Positions 33,668 to 43,057 are shown, numbered from the stretch's first letter. The stretch: 64,000 nt of DNA from Bacteroidota bacterium (GCA_023423405.1 JAFAFR010000043.1:434001-498000); one strand, 5' to 3'. Translations and numbers: made by a program. The notes: a model not told the origin generated them from the sequence alone.

Positions 33668-33975
33668 ACCGCTCCCAGCAAAAAGCCAAAACTCACCAGG
33701 TGGTTCCAGCGAAAAGGCTCTTTCAGGTACAGTACGGCAAAGCCGGAAAACACCACCAGCGTAATCACTTCCTGGGTCATCTTCAACTGGAAGCCTGTGA
33801 GGCCCGACGCATATCCATAACGGTTAGCCGGCACCATGAGGCAGTATTCAAAAAAAGCGATCAGCCAACTGGCCACAATCGCTTTCCAGAGCGGAACATT
33901 GTTTTGTTTGAGGTGCCCGTACCAGGCAATGGTCATGAAAATATTAGAAGCGAGAAGCAGGAAAACAGTACGCAT
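33646..33975 (-). CDS. DUF486 (DMT-superfamily) small membrane protein
   Basis: 109 residues from the ATG at 33975 (MRTVFLLLASNIFMTIAWYGHLK). Four membrane helices follow at about 3-22, 28-46 (AIVASWLIAFFEYCLMVPANR), 62-82 (MTQEVITLVVFSGFAVLYL) and 88-107 (HLVSFGFLLGAVYFMF). The whole protein is DUF486, related to half-size drug/metabolite transporters such as EmrE-type proteins; no substrate is established. The upstream reading to 34131 crosses a hairpin and is not credible. It overlaps the end of the methyltransferase gene on the other strand. Confidence 0.85.
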   Translation of the reverse strand: MRTVFLLLASNIFMTIAWYGHLKQNNVPLWKAIVASWLIAFFEYCLMVPANRYGYASGLTGFQLKMTQEVITLVVFSGFAVLYLKEPFRWNHLVSFGFLLGAVYFMFRK

Positions 33976-34013
33976 GTGCTGATAAATTGGCTCCAAATGT
34001 AGGAATAAAGAAA

Positions 34014-34035
34014 ACCGTTCGTCTACACGAACGGT
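34014..34035. terminator. Hairpin between smc and the DUF486 gene
   Basis: ACCGTTCGT and ACGAACGGT form a perfect 9-bp stem around CTAC. There is no clear T-run in the minus-strand direction, and it lies in the leader of the DUF486 gene. It may be an attenuator-like structure or part of the smc termination region. Confidence 0.4.
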
Positions 34036-34120
34036 CTCTCTTGTATCAACAAGAATTGCAACCTCCGGTACTAAATTAATACAGCCGGCACTTGCAGTCA
34101 ACCGTAAATGCACTACGTAA

Positions 34121-34148
34121 AAAAGCACCACCCGGGGGCAGTGCTTTT
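34121..34148 (-). terminator. Terminator of smc
   Basis: AAAAGCAC (34121-34128) pairs with GTGCTTTT (34141-34148). Read on the minus strand, the stem is followed by a T-run, 20 bases after the smc stop. Confidence 0.8.
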
Positions 34149-34167
34149 ATATTGGTGGACGGTTACA

Positions 34168-37100
34168 CTAGTTGAGGTTCCGGAAGTCGACGGGAACCAA
34201 TTTGCTGACCCCGGCTTCCTGCATGGTTACACCATAAATTGCATCAACGGCGCTCATCGTCATTTTGTTGTGTGTAACAATGATAAACTGGCTCTCTTCA
34301 CTGAAACGGCGGATCATATTCGTGAACTTGCCCACGTTGGCATCGTCGAGCGGGGCATCCACTTCATCAAGTATACAAAAAGGAGCTGGTTTGATCAAAT
34401 AAATTGCAAACAATAAGGCGGTAGCGGTCAGGGTTTTTTCTCCCCCGCTGAGCTGGGTGATACTGGAAGGCCGCTTGCCCTTGGGTTTGGCAATAATGTC
34501 GATGCCCGTCTCGGCAAGGTTTTCGGGGTTCTCCAGGATCAGGTCGCATTGGTCCTCTTCCGTGAACAGGGCCTTGAATACCTTGATGAAATTGTCCTTC
34601 ACCTGGTTAAAGGTTTCCAGGAATTTCTGGTTGGCGGTGCTCTCCACTTCAGCAATGGTTTGCAGCAGGCTTTCTTTGGCGCCCACCAGGTCGTTTTTCT
34701 GTTCCAGGATGAACTCATACCTTTTTTTCATCTCGGTAAAAGCTTCGATGGCGGTAGGATTCACCTCGCCCAGGTTCTCCAGGCGCTTTTTCATACGGTC
34801 GCCCTTTTCCTGCAATTCCTCTACCGGTGTATCGGTTTTGCGGGGCTGGTCCAGGATATCGTCGAGATTGATCCGGAATTCCACCTGCAGTCTTTCCTTC
34901 ATGCCGGCCAGTTGCAGTTTGAGCTCGTTGAGGCGGTCCTTGATGGCGCCCAGCAACTGGTCGAGCTGCTCGCGTTCGCGGGCGCTATGGCGCAGTTCCG
35001 ACTCTTTTTCGTTGAGCTGGTTGCGCATATTGTAGTAGGCCTGGTCGGCTGCGTTGAGCACCTGCTCGTCTTCTTCCTTTTTACGGAAGAGCTCCAGCAA
35101 GCCGTTTTCGGCGGCCGCCAGCAGGTCGCTGCTTTCGGTGATCTGCTCGGCCGTTTGTTTCAACTGGCCCTGGCTCGCTTCTATCTGGTTGTTCAGGTCG
35201 CGGAACTGGTTCGTTTTAAAACTGTGCTCCTGCTTCAGCGAACTGATCCGGCTTTGCTGGCGGGTGAGGGACAAATTAGATTCATTGTACACAGCGTGCG
35301 CACTGTTGTATGCCTGCTCCGCTTCGCGGTAGGCAGCTTCTACTTCCTGGAGCCGGCGGCCGGTTTCGGCAATCAGTTCCACCAGTTCCTGCAACTCGCT
35401 GCGGGTGCCGGAAATGGCGTCCTGGGTATTGGCCAGTTGCTGCTGCAGGTCTTCCAGCCGGTTGCGACTGGTGGATTGTGATGCCTGCAGGTTTTCCATC
35501 CTGTTTTGCAGGGCGAAAAGCTGGTTGCTGAGTTGGTTGATGTCCTGCTGGCTCTGGCGGATGGCCGCTTCTTTCAACTGTTCGTTGAAACCGATCACCT
35601 CGTTGTGTTTCTGCTGGATATCGGCTTTAAGCTGGTTGACGATGATCTCCTGGGCATCGATCTCCTCGCGGAGCTTTTCCAGGTTCTTGGCGCGGCCGAT
35701 CTTTTTTCCTTCAAACAGTCCCACGCTGCCGCCGGTGAGTGAATATTTTCCCTTTACGTATTTCCCTGTTTTTTCCAGCACCACGGCGCCATTGCTGTTC
35801 TCGAGCGCCGATTCGTCTTCGGCGATGAAAACATTGCCCAGCAGGTGCTCTGCGAGGTGACGGTAGGGCTGGTCCACTTCGATCACGCTCAGCGCCGGGA
35901 TGGTTCCCGCGGGAGAATGCCCGCCGGCAGCGGTGTCTGTGAATTTATCGAGCAGGAAGAAATTGGCCTTCCCTTTTTTATGTTCGTCGAGCAGGTGCAC
36001 GGCCTGCAGGCCTTCCTGCAGGTTATTCACCACATAGTAGTTGAGATAGGGCTCCAGCACATTTTCCACGGCTGCCCGGTAGGCTTCCTTCACATAAATG
36101 ATGTCGGACAGGATGGGCGCCTCGTGGTTCCAGTTGGGATTCTTGTGCAGGAATTTCACGCTCTCGGGATAGCCCTCCATGGAATCGATCAGGCTTTTCA
36201 GCAGGTCGTATTCGTTGCGGCGGGCATCGAGCTTGCGGCTTTCTTCGGCCAGGCTTTGCCGGTAGACTTCCAGCTCCTGCTGGGTGAGCAGGATCTGTTC
36301 CTTGGTGCGTTCGTGTTGTTCCTGCAGTTGCTGCAGGTCGCGCTGGCGGCTTTCGAGCTCGGCTTCACGCGTGGTCTTTTCTTCTTCCAGTTGCTTGAGT
36401 TGCGAAGCCCGCTGCTCGCGTTCGTCTTCCAGTTGGTGGATGCCGCGTTGCAGGTTCTGGATGGAAGTGTCGGCGACGGCCACTTTCTTTTCGGCTTCGA
36501 ACTGGCTGCGCTGTATCTGCAGGTTTTCGCTGCGCACGGCGTCTACGGCTACCCGTTGTTCGTCGAAAGCCTTTCTTTTTTCTTCCACCGCCAGCTTATA
36601 GTCTTCTACCTGGTTCTCGAAATGTTCCAGCTTGCCTTCTTCTTCCGCAATTTGCTGGGCGCTGAACGCGATGCTTTCTTCCAGTCCTTTTAACTGGCCG
36701 TCGCTTTTCTCCAGGAACTCGCGCAGGCTGTTCTCTTTTTCCTGCAGGAAATTCAGGCGCTGGGCGGCCAGGTTCTTGTCGTTCTCCTTGCTGCGCAATA
36801 CCTGCATCAGCTCGTTGAACTGGTGCTGCATGCTTTGCAGGATCCTTTCCTTTTCAATGAAATTGAGCTTTTCCTGTTCAATGGCCGCTTCCTTTTGGGC
36901 GATCTCCGCTTCCAACTGGTGCTTGCGGTCCGTTTCCGTATTGGTTTGTTCCGTGAGCTCGCGGTAGGTCAGGTTGAACCCTTCGAGCGAGGCAATGGCC
37001 AGCTCGATGGAAAGCTCGCGGTAGTCTTTTTTGATCTCGTAATATTTCTCCGCTTTTTTGGCCTGGTTCTCGAGGCTCTTGAGCTGGTTGTTGATCTCGA

Positions 37101-37686
37101 AGAGCAGGTCTTCGATCCGCGCCAGGTCCTGCTCTGCCAGGTCGAGCTTTTGCTTGGCTTCTTTTTTCCGGGTCTTGTAAATGGAAATGCCGGCAGCCTG
37201 TTCCAGCATGCGGCGGCGGCTGTTGTCCTTGTCCTTGATGAGGTCGTCGACCATGCCCAGCTCGATGATGCTGTAGCTGTCGGTGCTTACACCCGTGTCC
37301 ATGAACAGGTTCTGGATATCCTTGAGACGGCAGTTCACATCGTTGAGCCGGTATTCGCTCTCCCCGCTTTTGTAAAACTTTCGGGTGATGGTCACCGTAT
37401 TGAACTCGGTGGGCAGGAGGTTCTTGGTATTTTCAAAGGTGAGGCTCACTTCGGCCAGGCCGGAGGCCGAGCGGGTGCGCGACCCGTTGAAGACCAGGCT
37501 TTCCAGGTTCTCGGAACGGAGCTGGCTGATCTTCTGCTCGCCGATTACCCAGCGGATGCTGTCGATGATATTGCTTTTTCCACAACCATTGGGCCCCACA
37601 ATGCCCGTGATGTTCTGGTCGAAATGCACCACGGTTTTGTCGGCAAAACTTTTGAACCCTTTTATTTCTAAACTCTTTAAACGCAC
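34168..37686 (-). CDS. smc: Chromosome segregation protein SMC
   Basis: 1172 residues. The structural-maintenance-of-chromosomes ATPase that organises DNA with ScpA/ScpB. The N-terminal head has Walker A GPNGCGKSNIIDSIRW and the Q-loop. Two long coiled coils (about 170-500 and 660-1000) flank a hinge (FLHKNPNWNHEAPILSDIIYVKEAYRAAVENVLEPYL to about GGSVGLFEGKKIGRA). The C-terminal head has signature QLSGGEKTLTATALLFAIYL and Walker B FCILDEVDAPLDDANV. The N-terminus MRLKSLEIKGFKSFADKT fixes the start. It is a single-gene unit with its own promoter and terminator. Confidence 0.97.
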   Translation of the reverse strand: MRLKSLEIKGFKSFADKTVVHFDQNITGIVGPNGCGKSNIIDSIRWVIGEQKISQLRSENLESLVFNGSRTRSASGLAEVSLTFENTKNLLPTEFNTVTITRKFYKSGESEYRLNDVNCRLKDIQNLFMDTGVSTDSYSIIELGMVDDLIKDKDNSRRRMLEQAAGISIYKTRKKEAKQKLDLAEQDLARIEDLLFEINNQLKSLENQAKKAEKYYEIKKDYRELSIELAIASLEGFNLTYRELTEQTNTETDRKHQLEAEIAQKEAAIEQEKLNFIEKERILQSMQHQFNELMQVLRSKENDKNLAAQRLNFLQEKENSLREFLEKSDGQLKGLEESIAFSAQQIAEEEGKLEHFENQVEDYKLAVEEKRKAFDEQRVAVDAVRSENLQIQRSQFEAEKKVAVADTSIQNLQRGIHQLEDEREQRASQLKQLEEEKTTREAELESRQRDLQQLQEQHERTKEQILLTQQELEVYRQSLAEESRKLDARRNEYDLLKSLIDSMEGYPESVKFLHKNPNWNHEAPILSDIIYVKEAYRAAVENVLEPYLNYYVVNNLQEGLQAVHLLDEHKKGKANFFLLDKFTDTAAGGHSPAGTIPALSVIEVDQPYRHLAEHLLGNVFIAEDESALENSNGAVVLEKTGKYVKGKYSLTGGSVGLFEGKKIGRAKNLEKLREEIDAQEIIVNQLKADIQQKHNEVIGFNEQLKEAAIRQSQQDINQLSNQLFALQNRMENLQASQSTSRNRLEDLQQQLANTQDAISGTRSELQELVELIAETGRRLQEVEAAYREAEQAYNSAHAVYNESNLSLTRQQSRISSLKQEHSFKTNQFRDLNNQIEASQGQLKQTAEQITESSDLLAAAENGLLELFRKKEEDEQVLNAADQAYYNMRNQLNEKESELRHSAREREQLDQLLGAIKDRLNELKLQLAGMKERLQVEFRINLDDILDQPRKTDTPVEELQEKGDRMKKRLENLGEVNPTAIEAFTEMKKRYEFILEQKNDLVGAKESLLQTIAEVESTANQKFLETFNQVKDNFIKVFKALFTEEDQCDLILENPENLAETGIDIIAKPKGKRPSSITQLSGGEKTLTATALLFAIYLIKPAPFCILDEVDAPLDDANVGKFTNMIRRFSEESQFIIVTHNKMTMSAVDAIYGVTMQEAGVSKLVPVDFRNLN

Positions 37687-37709
37687 TGTTTTCCGGTTTT
37701 AGCGGGTAG

Positions 37710-37717
37710 CAAATATA
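37710..37717 (-). promoter_or_regulatory. -7 element of smc
   Basis: On the minus strand TATATTTG is a full match to TAnnTTTG, ending 23 bases before the smc ATG. The -33 element is not clear. Confidence 0.4.
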
Positions 37718-37907
37718 TTGGGAATGCCATATAAAAGATAAGTCACCCTGCTTTTTGAGGCCGCTTAATTCCACACCAATTATACACAGGAGGATAAATA
37801 TTTTTATATGTATTTGACAATCATTGTAATGTGATGTTTTTCATTAATAAATACCAAGGCAATAGTGCTTGTCTTTATTTTATGTCTTGTTGTTGGGCGG
37901 CCTGCTC

Positions 37908-37915
37908 TATATTTG
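37908..37915 (+). promoter_or_regulatory. -7 element directly abutting the aldolase start codon
   Basis: TATATTTG, a full match to TAnnTTTG, ends 3 bases before the ATG at 37919. A TTG at 37887-37889 sits 18 bases upstream. Confidence 0.45.
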
Positions 37916-37918
37916 GTG

Positions 37919-38935
37919 ATGCGTGTAGAACTCCGCTCCGACACTTTTACCCAACCCACCCCCGGCATGCTGGATGCCATGTTCCGGGCGTCCGTGGGCG
38001 ATGATGTTTTTGGAGAAGATCCCTCCGTGAACCGGCTCGAAGAAATGGCCGCCACCCTCTTTGGGCGGCAGGCAGCCCTCTTCTCTCCTTCCGGCACCAT
38101 GAGCAACCAGATCGCGATCAAAGTACATACCCGTCCCGGCGACGAAGTGATCTGTGAAACCCAGGCCCATGTGTACATTTATGAGGGAGGCGGCATCGCC
38201 TTCAACTCCGGCTCCCAGGTAAAAGCCCTTCCCGGTCACCATGGCCGGATCCGGGCCAGCCAGGTAGCCGCGGCCATCAACCCCGACGATGTGCACAAAG
38301 CCCATACTTCCCTGGTTTGCCTCGAAAATACCAGCAACCGCGGTGGCGGCAGTTGTTATAACTGGGAAGATATGGTGGCCATCCGCCGCCTTTGCAACGA
38401 ACGCGGGTTGAAACTGCACCTCGACGGCGCCCGGCTCTTTAACGCGCTGGTGGCTACAGGACAGGAAGCCCACGCTTACGGCAGCCTCTTCCACAGTATT
38501 TCCATTTGCCTGAACAAGGGACTGGGCTGCCCCATTGGCAGCCTGCTCATTGGCGATGCTGATTACATCCGGCAGGCGCGCCGGGTGCGCAAGGTTTTCG
38601 GCGGCGGGATGCGCCAGGCCGGTTATATGGCGGCGGCGGGGATCTATGCACTGGAGCACCAGGTTGACAGGCTGGCCGAAGACCACCGGCATGCCCGCGC
38701 CCTGGCCCAGGCCCTGCGCGAAAAACCTTTTGTGGGAGAGATATTGCCGGTAGAAACCAATATCGTCATTTTTGAAGTATTACCTCCTTTCACGCCGGCG
38801 CTGGTGGTGGAAAAGTTGCGGGCATCCGATATTTTCTGCACGGCCATTTCGCCCACGCAGGTGCGCATGGTAACGCACCTCGATGTTAGCCAGGCCATGA
38901 TCGATAAAACCACCGGGTGCATTGCTGCCCTCTAA
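37919..38935 (+). CDS. ltaE: Threonine aldolase family protein (beta-eliminating lyase)
   Basis: 338 residues from the ATG at 37919 (MRVELRSDTFTQPTPGM). The RSDTFTQPT start is conserved in the family, so the upstream in-frame reading from 37865 is rejected. It is a fold-type I PLP enzyme that cleaves L-threonine or L-allo-threonine to glycine and acetaldehyde. GDDVFGEDPSVNRLEE, ALFSPSGTMSNQIA, CLENTSNRGGGSCYN and the PLP-lysine K200 (SISICLNKGLGCPIGS) are present. The protein is complete and of normal length. pgi follows after 48 bases on the same strand. Confidence 0.93.
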   Translation: MRVELRSDTFTQPTPGMLDAMFRASVGDDVFGEDPSVNRLEEMAATLFGRQAALFSPSGTMSNQIAIKVHTRPGDEVICETQAHVYIYEGGGIAFNSGSQVKALPGHHGRIRASQVAAAINPDDVHKAHTSLVCLENTSNRGGGSCYNWEDMVAIRRLCNERGLKLHLDGARLFNALVATGQEAHAYGSLFHSISICLNKGLGCPIGSLLIGDADYIRQARRVRKVFGGGMRQAGYMAAAGIYALEHQVDRLAEDHRHARALAQALREKPFVGEILPVETNIVIFEVLPPFTPALVVEKLRASDIFCTAISPTQVRMVTHLDVSQAMIDKTTGCIAAL

Positions 38936-38983
38936 TACCTATTTTTATACCCGCAAGTTTTTACCTGCAAGCAAAACGATCAT

Positions 38984-40636
38984 ATGTTACCAACCGTAAA
39001 TCCCAGCAGTACAAAAGCCTGGCAATCGCTTTCCGCCCATTATAACAGCATCCGGGGGATTTCCCTCGCGGGACTGTTCAAAGAAGACCCCAATCGCTTT
39101 ACCACTTTTTCGCGCCGGCACGGCGATATCCTCGTTGATCTTTCCAAAAACCTCGTTACAACGGAAACCTGGAAACTGTTGCTGGACCTGGCCCGCGAAA
39201 CCCACCTGGGCGATGCCATCAAAGCCATGTTCAGCGGCGAACCCATCAACCAAACCGAAGGCCGCGCCGTGCTGCATACCGCCCTGCGCAATTTTTCGGG
39301 CAGGCCCGTTGTGGTGGAGGACGAAGACGTGATGCCCGGCATAAAAGCCGTACAGGATCAGATGAAAAGATTTGCCGCAAAGATCCATAGCGGCGAATGG
39401 AAGGGATATACGGGTAAGCCTATCCGTTATATCGTGAACATCGGCATCGGGGGCAGCGACCTCGGCCCCCTCATGGTAACCGAGGCCCTGAAGCCTTACT
39501 GGAAAGAAGGCATCCAGCCTTATTTTGTTTCTAACGTGGATGGAACACACATTGCGGAGACCCTGCGCAAAGTGGATCCCGAGCAAACCCTTTTCCTGAT
39601 CGCTTCCAAAACTTTTACCACGCAGGAAACCATGACCAATGCGCTCACCGCGCGCGACTGGTTCCTGGCCGCAGCCAAAGACGAAAAGCAGGTGGCCAAA
39701 CATTTTGTGGCCCTGTCAACCAACGAAAAGGAAGTAGTGAAATTCGGTATCGATAAAGAGAACATGTTCGTGTTCTGGGATTGGGTGGGCGGCCGCTATT
39801 CGCTGTGGAGCGCCATTGGCCTCAGCATTGTGCTTACCATCGGGTATGAAAATTTCGAAGAATTGCTAAAAGGGGCTTTCGACATCGACCGCCATTTTGA
39901 AGAGACGCCTTTTGAAAACAACATCCCCGTACTGATGGCGCTCACCGGCCTCTGGTATACCAGCTTTTTTGGCACCCAAACGGAAGCCATCCTCCCCTAC
40001 GACCAGTACCTGCACCGCTTTGCAGCCTATTTTCAGCAGGGCAATATGGAGAGCAACGGGAAATCGGTTGACCGTAACGGTGAGTCCCTCACCTACAGCA
40101 GCGGGCCCATCATCTGGGGCGAACCCGGCACCAACGGGCAGCACGCATTTTACCAGCTCATCCACCAGGGCACGCCGCTGATCCCCTGCGATTTCATTGC
40201 ACCGGCACGCAGCCACAATCCCCTGGGTGATCACCATCTTAAGTTGCTGAGCAATTTCTTTGCGCAAACCGAAGCACTGATGAATGGGAAATCGACCGAA
40301 GAGGCCCGGGCTGAGCTGGTGAAGACGGGAATGGACGCCGCCGCCATCGACAAGCTGGTTCCCTTTAAAGTGTTCACCGGTAACCGCCCCACGAATTCCA
40401 TCCTGGTGAAAGAGGTCACGCCCTTTACCCTGGGACAACTGATCGCGCTCTATGAGCACAAGATCTTCGTGCAGGGCATCATATGGAATATTTTTAGTTT
40501 TGATCAGTGGGGTGTGGAACTGGGTAAGCAACTGGCCAACCGCATCCTGCCGGAGCTGAAAGGCCCCGAGCCGGTTGAATCGCACGATTCCTCCACCAAC
40601 GGCCTCATCAATTTCTATAAGCACATGCGGCAATAA
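38984..40636 (+). CDS. pgi: Glucose-6-phosphate isomerase
   Basis: 550 residues. It interconverts glucose-6-phosphate and fructose-6-phosphate in glycolysis and gluconeogenesis. The SIS-domain signatures are present: YIVNIGIGGSDLGPLMVTEAL, the sugar-phosphate loop FLIASKTFTTQETMTNA, WDWVGGRYSLWSAIGLSI, and the C-terminal IIWNIFSFDQWGVELGKQLA. EPGTNGQHAFYQLIHQG carries the active-site His and Gln-Gly. Length matches the large (E. coli-like) type. It is probably cotranscribed with the aldolase gene upstream. Confidence 0.97.
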   Translation: MLPTVNPSSTKAWQSLSAHYNSIRGISLAGLFKEDPNRFTTFSRRHGDILVDLSKNLVTTETWKLLLDLARETHLGDAIKAMFSGEPINQTEGRAVLHTALRNFSGRPVVVEDEDVMPGIKAVQDQMKRFAAKIHSGEWKGYTGKPIRYIVNIGIGGSDLGPLMVTEALKPYWKEGIQPYFVSNVDGTHIAETLRKVDPEQTLFLIASKTFTTQETMTNALTARDWFLAAAKDEKQVAKHFVALSTNEKEVVKFGIDKENMFVFWDWVGGRYSLWSAIGLSIVLTIGYENFEELLKGAFDIDRHFEETPFENNIPVLMALTGLWYTSFFGTQTEAILPYDQYLHRFAAYFQQGNMESNGKSVDRNGESLTYSSGPIIWGEPGTNGQHAFYQLIHQGTPLIPCDFIAPARSHNPLGDHHLKLLSNFFAQTEALMNGKSTEEARAELVKTGMDAAAIDKLVPFKVFTGNRPTNSILVKEVTPFTLGQLIALYEHKIFVQGIIWNIFSFDQWGVELGKQLANRILPELKGPEPVESHDSSTNGLINFYKHMRQ

Positions 40637-40647
40637 GGCAGGTTTCT

Positions 40648-40655
40648 TATCTTAG
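40648..40655 (+). promoter_or_regulatory. Possible -7 element of accD
   Basis: TATCTTAG, seven of eight matches to TAnnTTTG, followed by CCGCC, 20 bases before the accD ATG. The -33 element is not seen. Confidence 0.35.
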
Positions 40656-40675
40656 CCGCCAAAACCAAAGGGCTC

Positions 40676-41590
40676 ATGGCACAACACGAGGAAGATTTTG
40701 ATGCAAACCTGGCAGGAGAAGAGGGAGCAACCGAAGAAACGAAAGCGAGCTGGTTCAAGCGCATCAAAAAGGGCATCCTGACCAGTACTGCTGAAAAAAA
40801 GGAAACCCCGGAAGGCTTATGGACAAAATGCCCGGAGTGTAACTTTATATGCACCATGAATGAATTGCGGGAACATTTTTTTGTATGTCCCAAGTGCAAT
40901 TATCACCACCGTATCGGCAGCGCAGAATATTTCGACATATTGTTCGACGACGACAGATTTGAGGTGATGTTTGAAAACATCCGGTCCAAGGATTTTCTGC
41001 ATTTTACCGACCTGAAATCATATGAAAAAAGGCTGAACGAGATCTGGAGCAAGACCGATATCACCGACAGCATCCGGGTAGCGCAGGGAAACATAAACGG
41101 GCAGGGCATTGTGGTGGCCTGCATGGATTTCGAATTCATCGGTGGTTCCCTGGGTTCGGTGATGGGCGAGCGCATTTCGCGGGCGGTGGATTACTGCCTG
41201 GAACACCAGTTGCCGCTGATGATCATCTGCAAATCGGGCGGCGCGCGCATGATGGAATCGGCCTTCTCCCTGATGCAACTGGCCAAGGTATCGGGCAAGC
41301 TGTCGCAACTCACCGATGCGAAAATTCCTTATATCTCCTTTCTCACCGATCCTTCCTTTGGCGGTATCTCTGCGTCCTTTGGCATGCTGGGTGATCTGAA
41401 CATTGCCGAGCCGGGCGCCCTCATCGGGTTTGCCGGTCCGCGTGTGATCAAGGAAACCATCAAACGCGATCTTCCCGAAGGCTTCCAGCGCAGCGAATTC
41501 CTACTGGAGCATGGCTTTCTCGACTTTATCATTGACCGCAAAGTGCTGAAGGAAAAGCTTAGCACCCTGCTGCTGCTGTTTAAGCAATAA
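40676..41590 (+). CDS. accD: Acetyl-CoA carboxylase carboxyltransferase subunit beta
   Basis: 304 residues. With AccA it moves the carboxyl group from carboxybiotin to acetyl-CoA, giving malonyl-CoA for fatty-acid synthesis. The N-terminal Cys4 zinc ribbon is C52-x2-C55 and C71-x2-C74 (KCPECNF, VCPKCNY). The crotonase-like carboxyltransferase core has GQGIVVACMDFEFIGGSLGSVMGE, KSGGARMMESAFSLMQLAK and the oxyanion-hole region LTDPSFGGISASFGMLGD. An acidic 20-residue leader precedes the domain. smpB starts 9 bases after the stop, so the two are probably cotranscribed. Confidence 0.96.
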   Translation: MAQHEEDFDANLAGEEGATEETKASWFKRIKKGILTSTAEKKETPEGLWTKCPECNFICTMNELREHFFVCPKCNYHHRIGSAEYFDILFDDDRFEVMFENIRSKDFLHFTDLKSYEKRLNEIWSKTDITDSIRVAQGNINGQGIVVACMDFEFIGGSLGSVMGERISRAVDYCLEHQLPLMIICKSGGARMMESAFSLMQLAKVSGKLSQLTDAKIPYISFLTDPSFGGISASFGMLGDLNIAEPGALIGFAGPRVIKETIKRDLPEGFQRSEFLLEHGFLDFIIDRKVLKEKLSTLLLLFKQ

Positions 41591-41599
41591 TCTTTTTAC

Positions 41600-42034
41600 G
41601 TGGAACTGAGGAACCGATCTGCCTTTCATGATTATTTTTTCGAAACCACCTATGTTGCCGGAATGGTGCTGGTAGGCACGGAAGTAAAGGCCATCCGCAG
41701 CGGTAAAGTGAGTTTCAATGATGCCTATTGCATTTTCGATAAAGGGGAGCTTTATGTAAAGAACCTGCACATTTCGGAATACGCCTATGGCACCACGCAG
41801 CAACATGCGCCCAGCCAGGAAAGAAAGCTGCTGCTGCACAAAAAGGAGTTGAAAAAATTAGAGGCCAAAATCAAAGAGAAGGGTTATACCATCATTCCGC
41901 TGAAAATCTTTTTCAACGAGAAGAACCTGGCCAAGCTGGAAATAGGACTGGGTAAGGGGAAAAAGGTCCACGACAAACGCGAAACCATCAAGAAACGAGA
42001 GGTGGAGCGCGACATTAAACGGTATCTCAAATAA
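41600..42034 (+). CDS. smpB: SsrA-binding protein SmpB
   Basis: 144 residues. SmpB brings tmRNA to stalled ribosomes for trans-translation. Key blocks are AFHDYFFETTYVAGMVLVGTEVKAIRSGKVSFNDAY, LHISEYAYGTTQQHAPSQERKLLLHKKEL, LKIFFNEKNLAKLEIGLGKGKKVHDKRETIKKREVERDI. The start is GTG at 41600: the accD stop lies in the same frame 12 bases upstream and no ATG lies between, so the GTG is forced. The extended N-terminal tail of many SmpB proteins is missing here. The tmRNA gene is not in this window. Confidence 0.96.
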   Translation: MELRNRSAFHDYFFETTYVAGMVLVGTEVKAIRSGKVSFNDAYCIFDKGELYVKNLHISEYAYGTTQQHAPSQERKLLLHKKELKKLEAKIKEKGYTIIPLKIFFNEKNLAKLEIGLGKGKKVHDKRETIKKREVERDIKRYLK

Positions 42035-42082
42035 TTTATTATATCCGTTCGTTCCTATAGGTATTTTGCTTAATTTTCGCGC

Positions 42083-43057
42083 ATGCATCGTATTATTCTG
42101 ATATCCTTACTGATCGTTTCCCTACATGCCGGCGCCCAAACCATGGGCGGATCCTGGTACGGCAAAGCCGACGTAGTGCTCGACGGCACTTTCAACAACT
42201 ACCTTACGGAGTTGGTAATCAAACAGAAAGGCAATAAGGTCGAGGGTATTTTCGGGTATTATTTCCGGAACGGCTACCAAAGTTTCTACGTAAAAGGCAC
42301 TTACGATCCCAAAACAAGACAGGTAAGTATTCCCAATATTCCGGTGGTGTTTTACAAGGCCAATTCCATCGATGGCGTTACCTGCAACATGAGCTTTGAG
42401 GGCACCCTCCGGGTTTCTAAAGTAGGCTCTTTTGTGCGGGGTTCTTTTATGTCGGATGGCAGTTATAAATACACCTGTCCCGAGCTGCGGGTGTTGTTTT
42501 CGCTCGACAGCCTCGTGGAGAGGGATAGCATCATCAACGATGGCCTGGCGAAAAAGCTCTGGCAGCCGTCTATTGAAGACGTGGTGGTGGAAGACGACAA
42601 GGACGGTCCTGTGATCAAAAACGCGGTGACTTCGGCCGGACTCTCCCGCCCTACTGTTACCATCCCCGAAGTGGACATGAATTCACTGGTATCGCGGTTC
42701 AAGCAGCGCCAGAGCATCGTCACCAATGAACTGACCGTGACATCGGATTCCATCCGGATCAGCTTCTACGATAACGGTGATGTGGACGGCGACTCGATCT
42801 CTGTATTCCTCAACGGCAACCCGGTACTGGAGCGGCAGATGATTTCCGCCAAGGCCACCACCATATACGTGAAACTCGACCCCACCCGCGAATTCAACGA
42901 TATATCGATGTTCGCGGAGAACCTGGGTAAGATTCCGCCGAATACCGCCCTGATGGTGGTATACGATGGCGATACGCCCCAGGAGGTATTTTTGACCAGT
43001 AACTTCTCCCAGAATGGTTCGGTAAGGATTCGCCGAAAGGCGCCGAAGCCGCAGTAG
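42083..43057 (+). CDS. Exported protein of unknown function
   Basis: 324 residues with a signal peptide (HRIILISLLIVSLHAGAQ). The first half is strand-rich and repetitive in topology: GGSWYGKADVVLDGTFNNYLTELVIKQKGNKVEGIFGYYF, then IDGVTCNMSFEGTLRVSKVGSFVRGSFMS, resembling a small lipocalin-like or jelly-roll barrel. The C-terminal domain (LTVTSDSIRISFYDNGDVDGDSISVFLNG through TALMVVYDG) looks like a Ca-binding beta-sandwich with an Asp-rich DNGDVDGDS turn, as seen in surface adhesion modules. I do not recognise the family. TAATTTTC, a near -7 element, ends 4 bases before the ATG. Confidence 0.7.
   Translation: MHRIILISLLIVSLHAGAQTMGGSWYGKADVVLDGTFNNYLTELVIKQKGNKVEGIFGYYFRNGYQSFYVKGTYDPKTRQVSIPNIPVVFYKANSIDGVTCNMSFEGTLRVSKVGSFVRGSFMSDGSYKYTCPELRVLFSLDSLVERDSIINDGLAKKLWQPSIEDVVVEDDKDGPVIKNAVTSAGLSRPTVTIPEVDMNSLVSRFKQRQSIVTNELTVTSDSIRISFYDNGDVDGDSISVFLNGNPVLERQMISAKATTIYVKLDPTREFNDISMFAENLGKIPPNTALMVVYDGDTPQEVFLTSNFSQNGSVRIRRKAPKPQ

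Noticed and set aside
34014..34148. Possible small RNA or tRNA between smc and the DUF486 gene
   Set aside because: Only two simple hairpins are present; no cloverleaf or conserved RNA motif could be drawn.
38936..38983. Near-repeat CCCGCAAG / CCTGCAAG before pgi as a regulatory site
   Set aside because: The two copies are short and imperfect, with no promoter placed around them; chance is a sufficient explanation.
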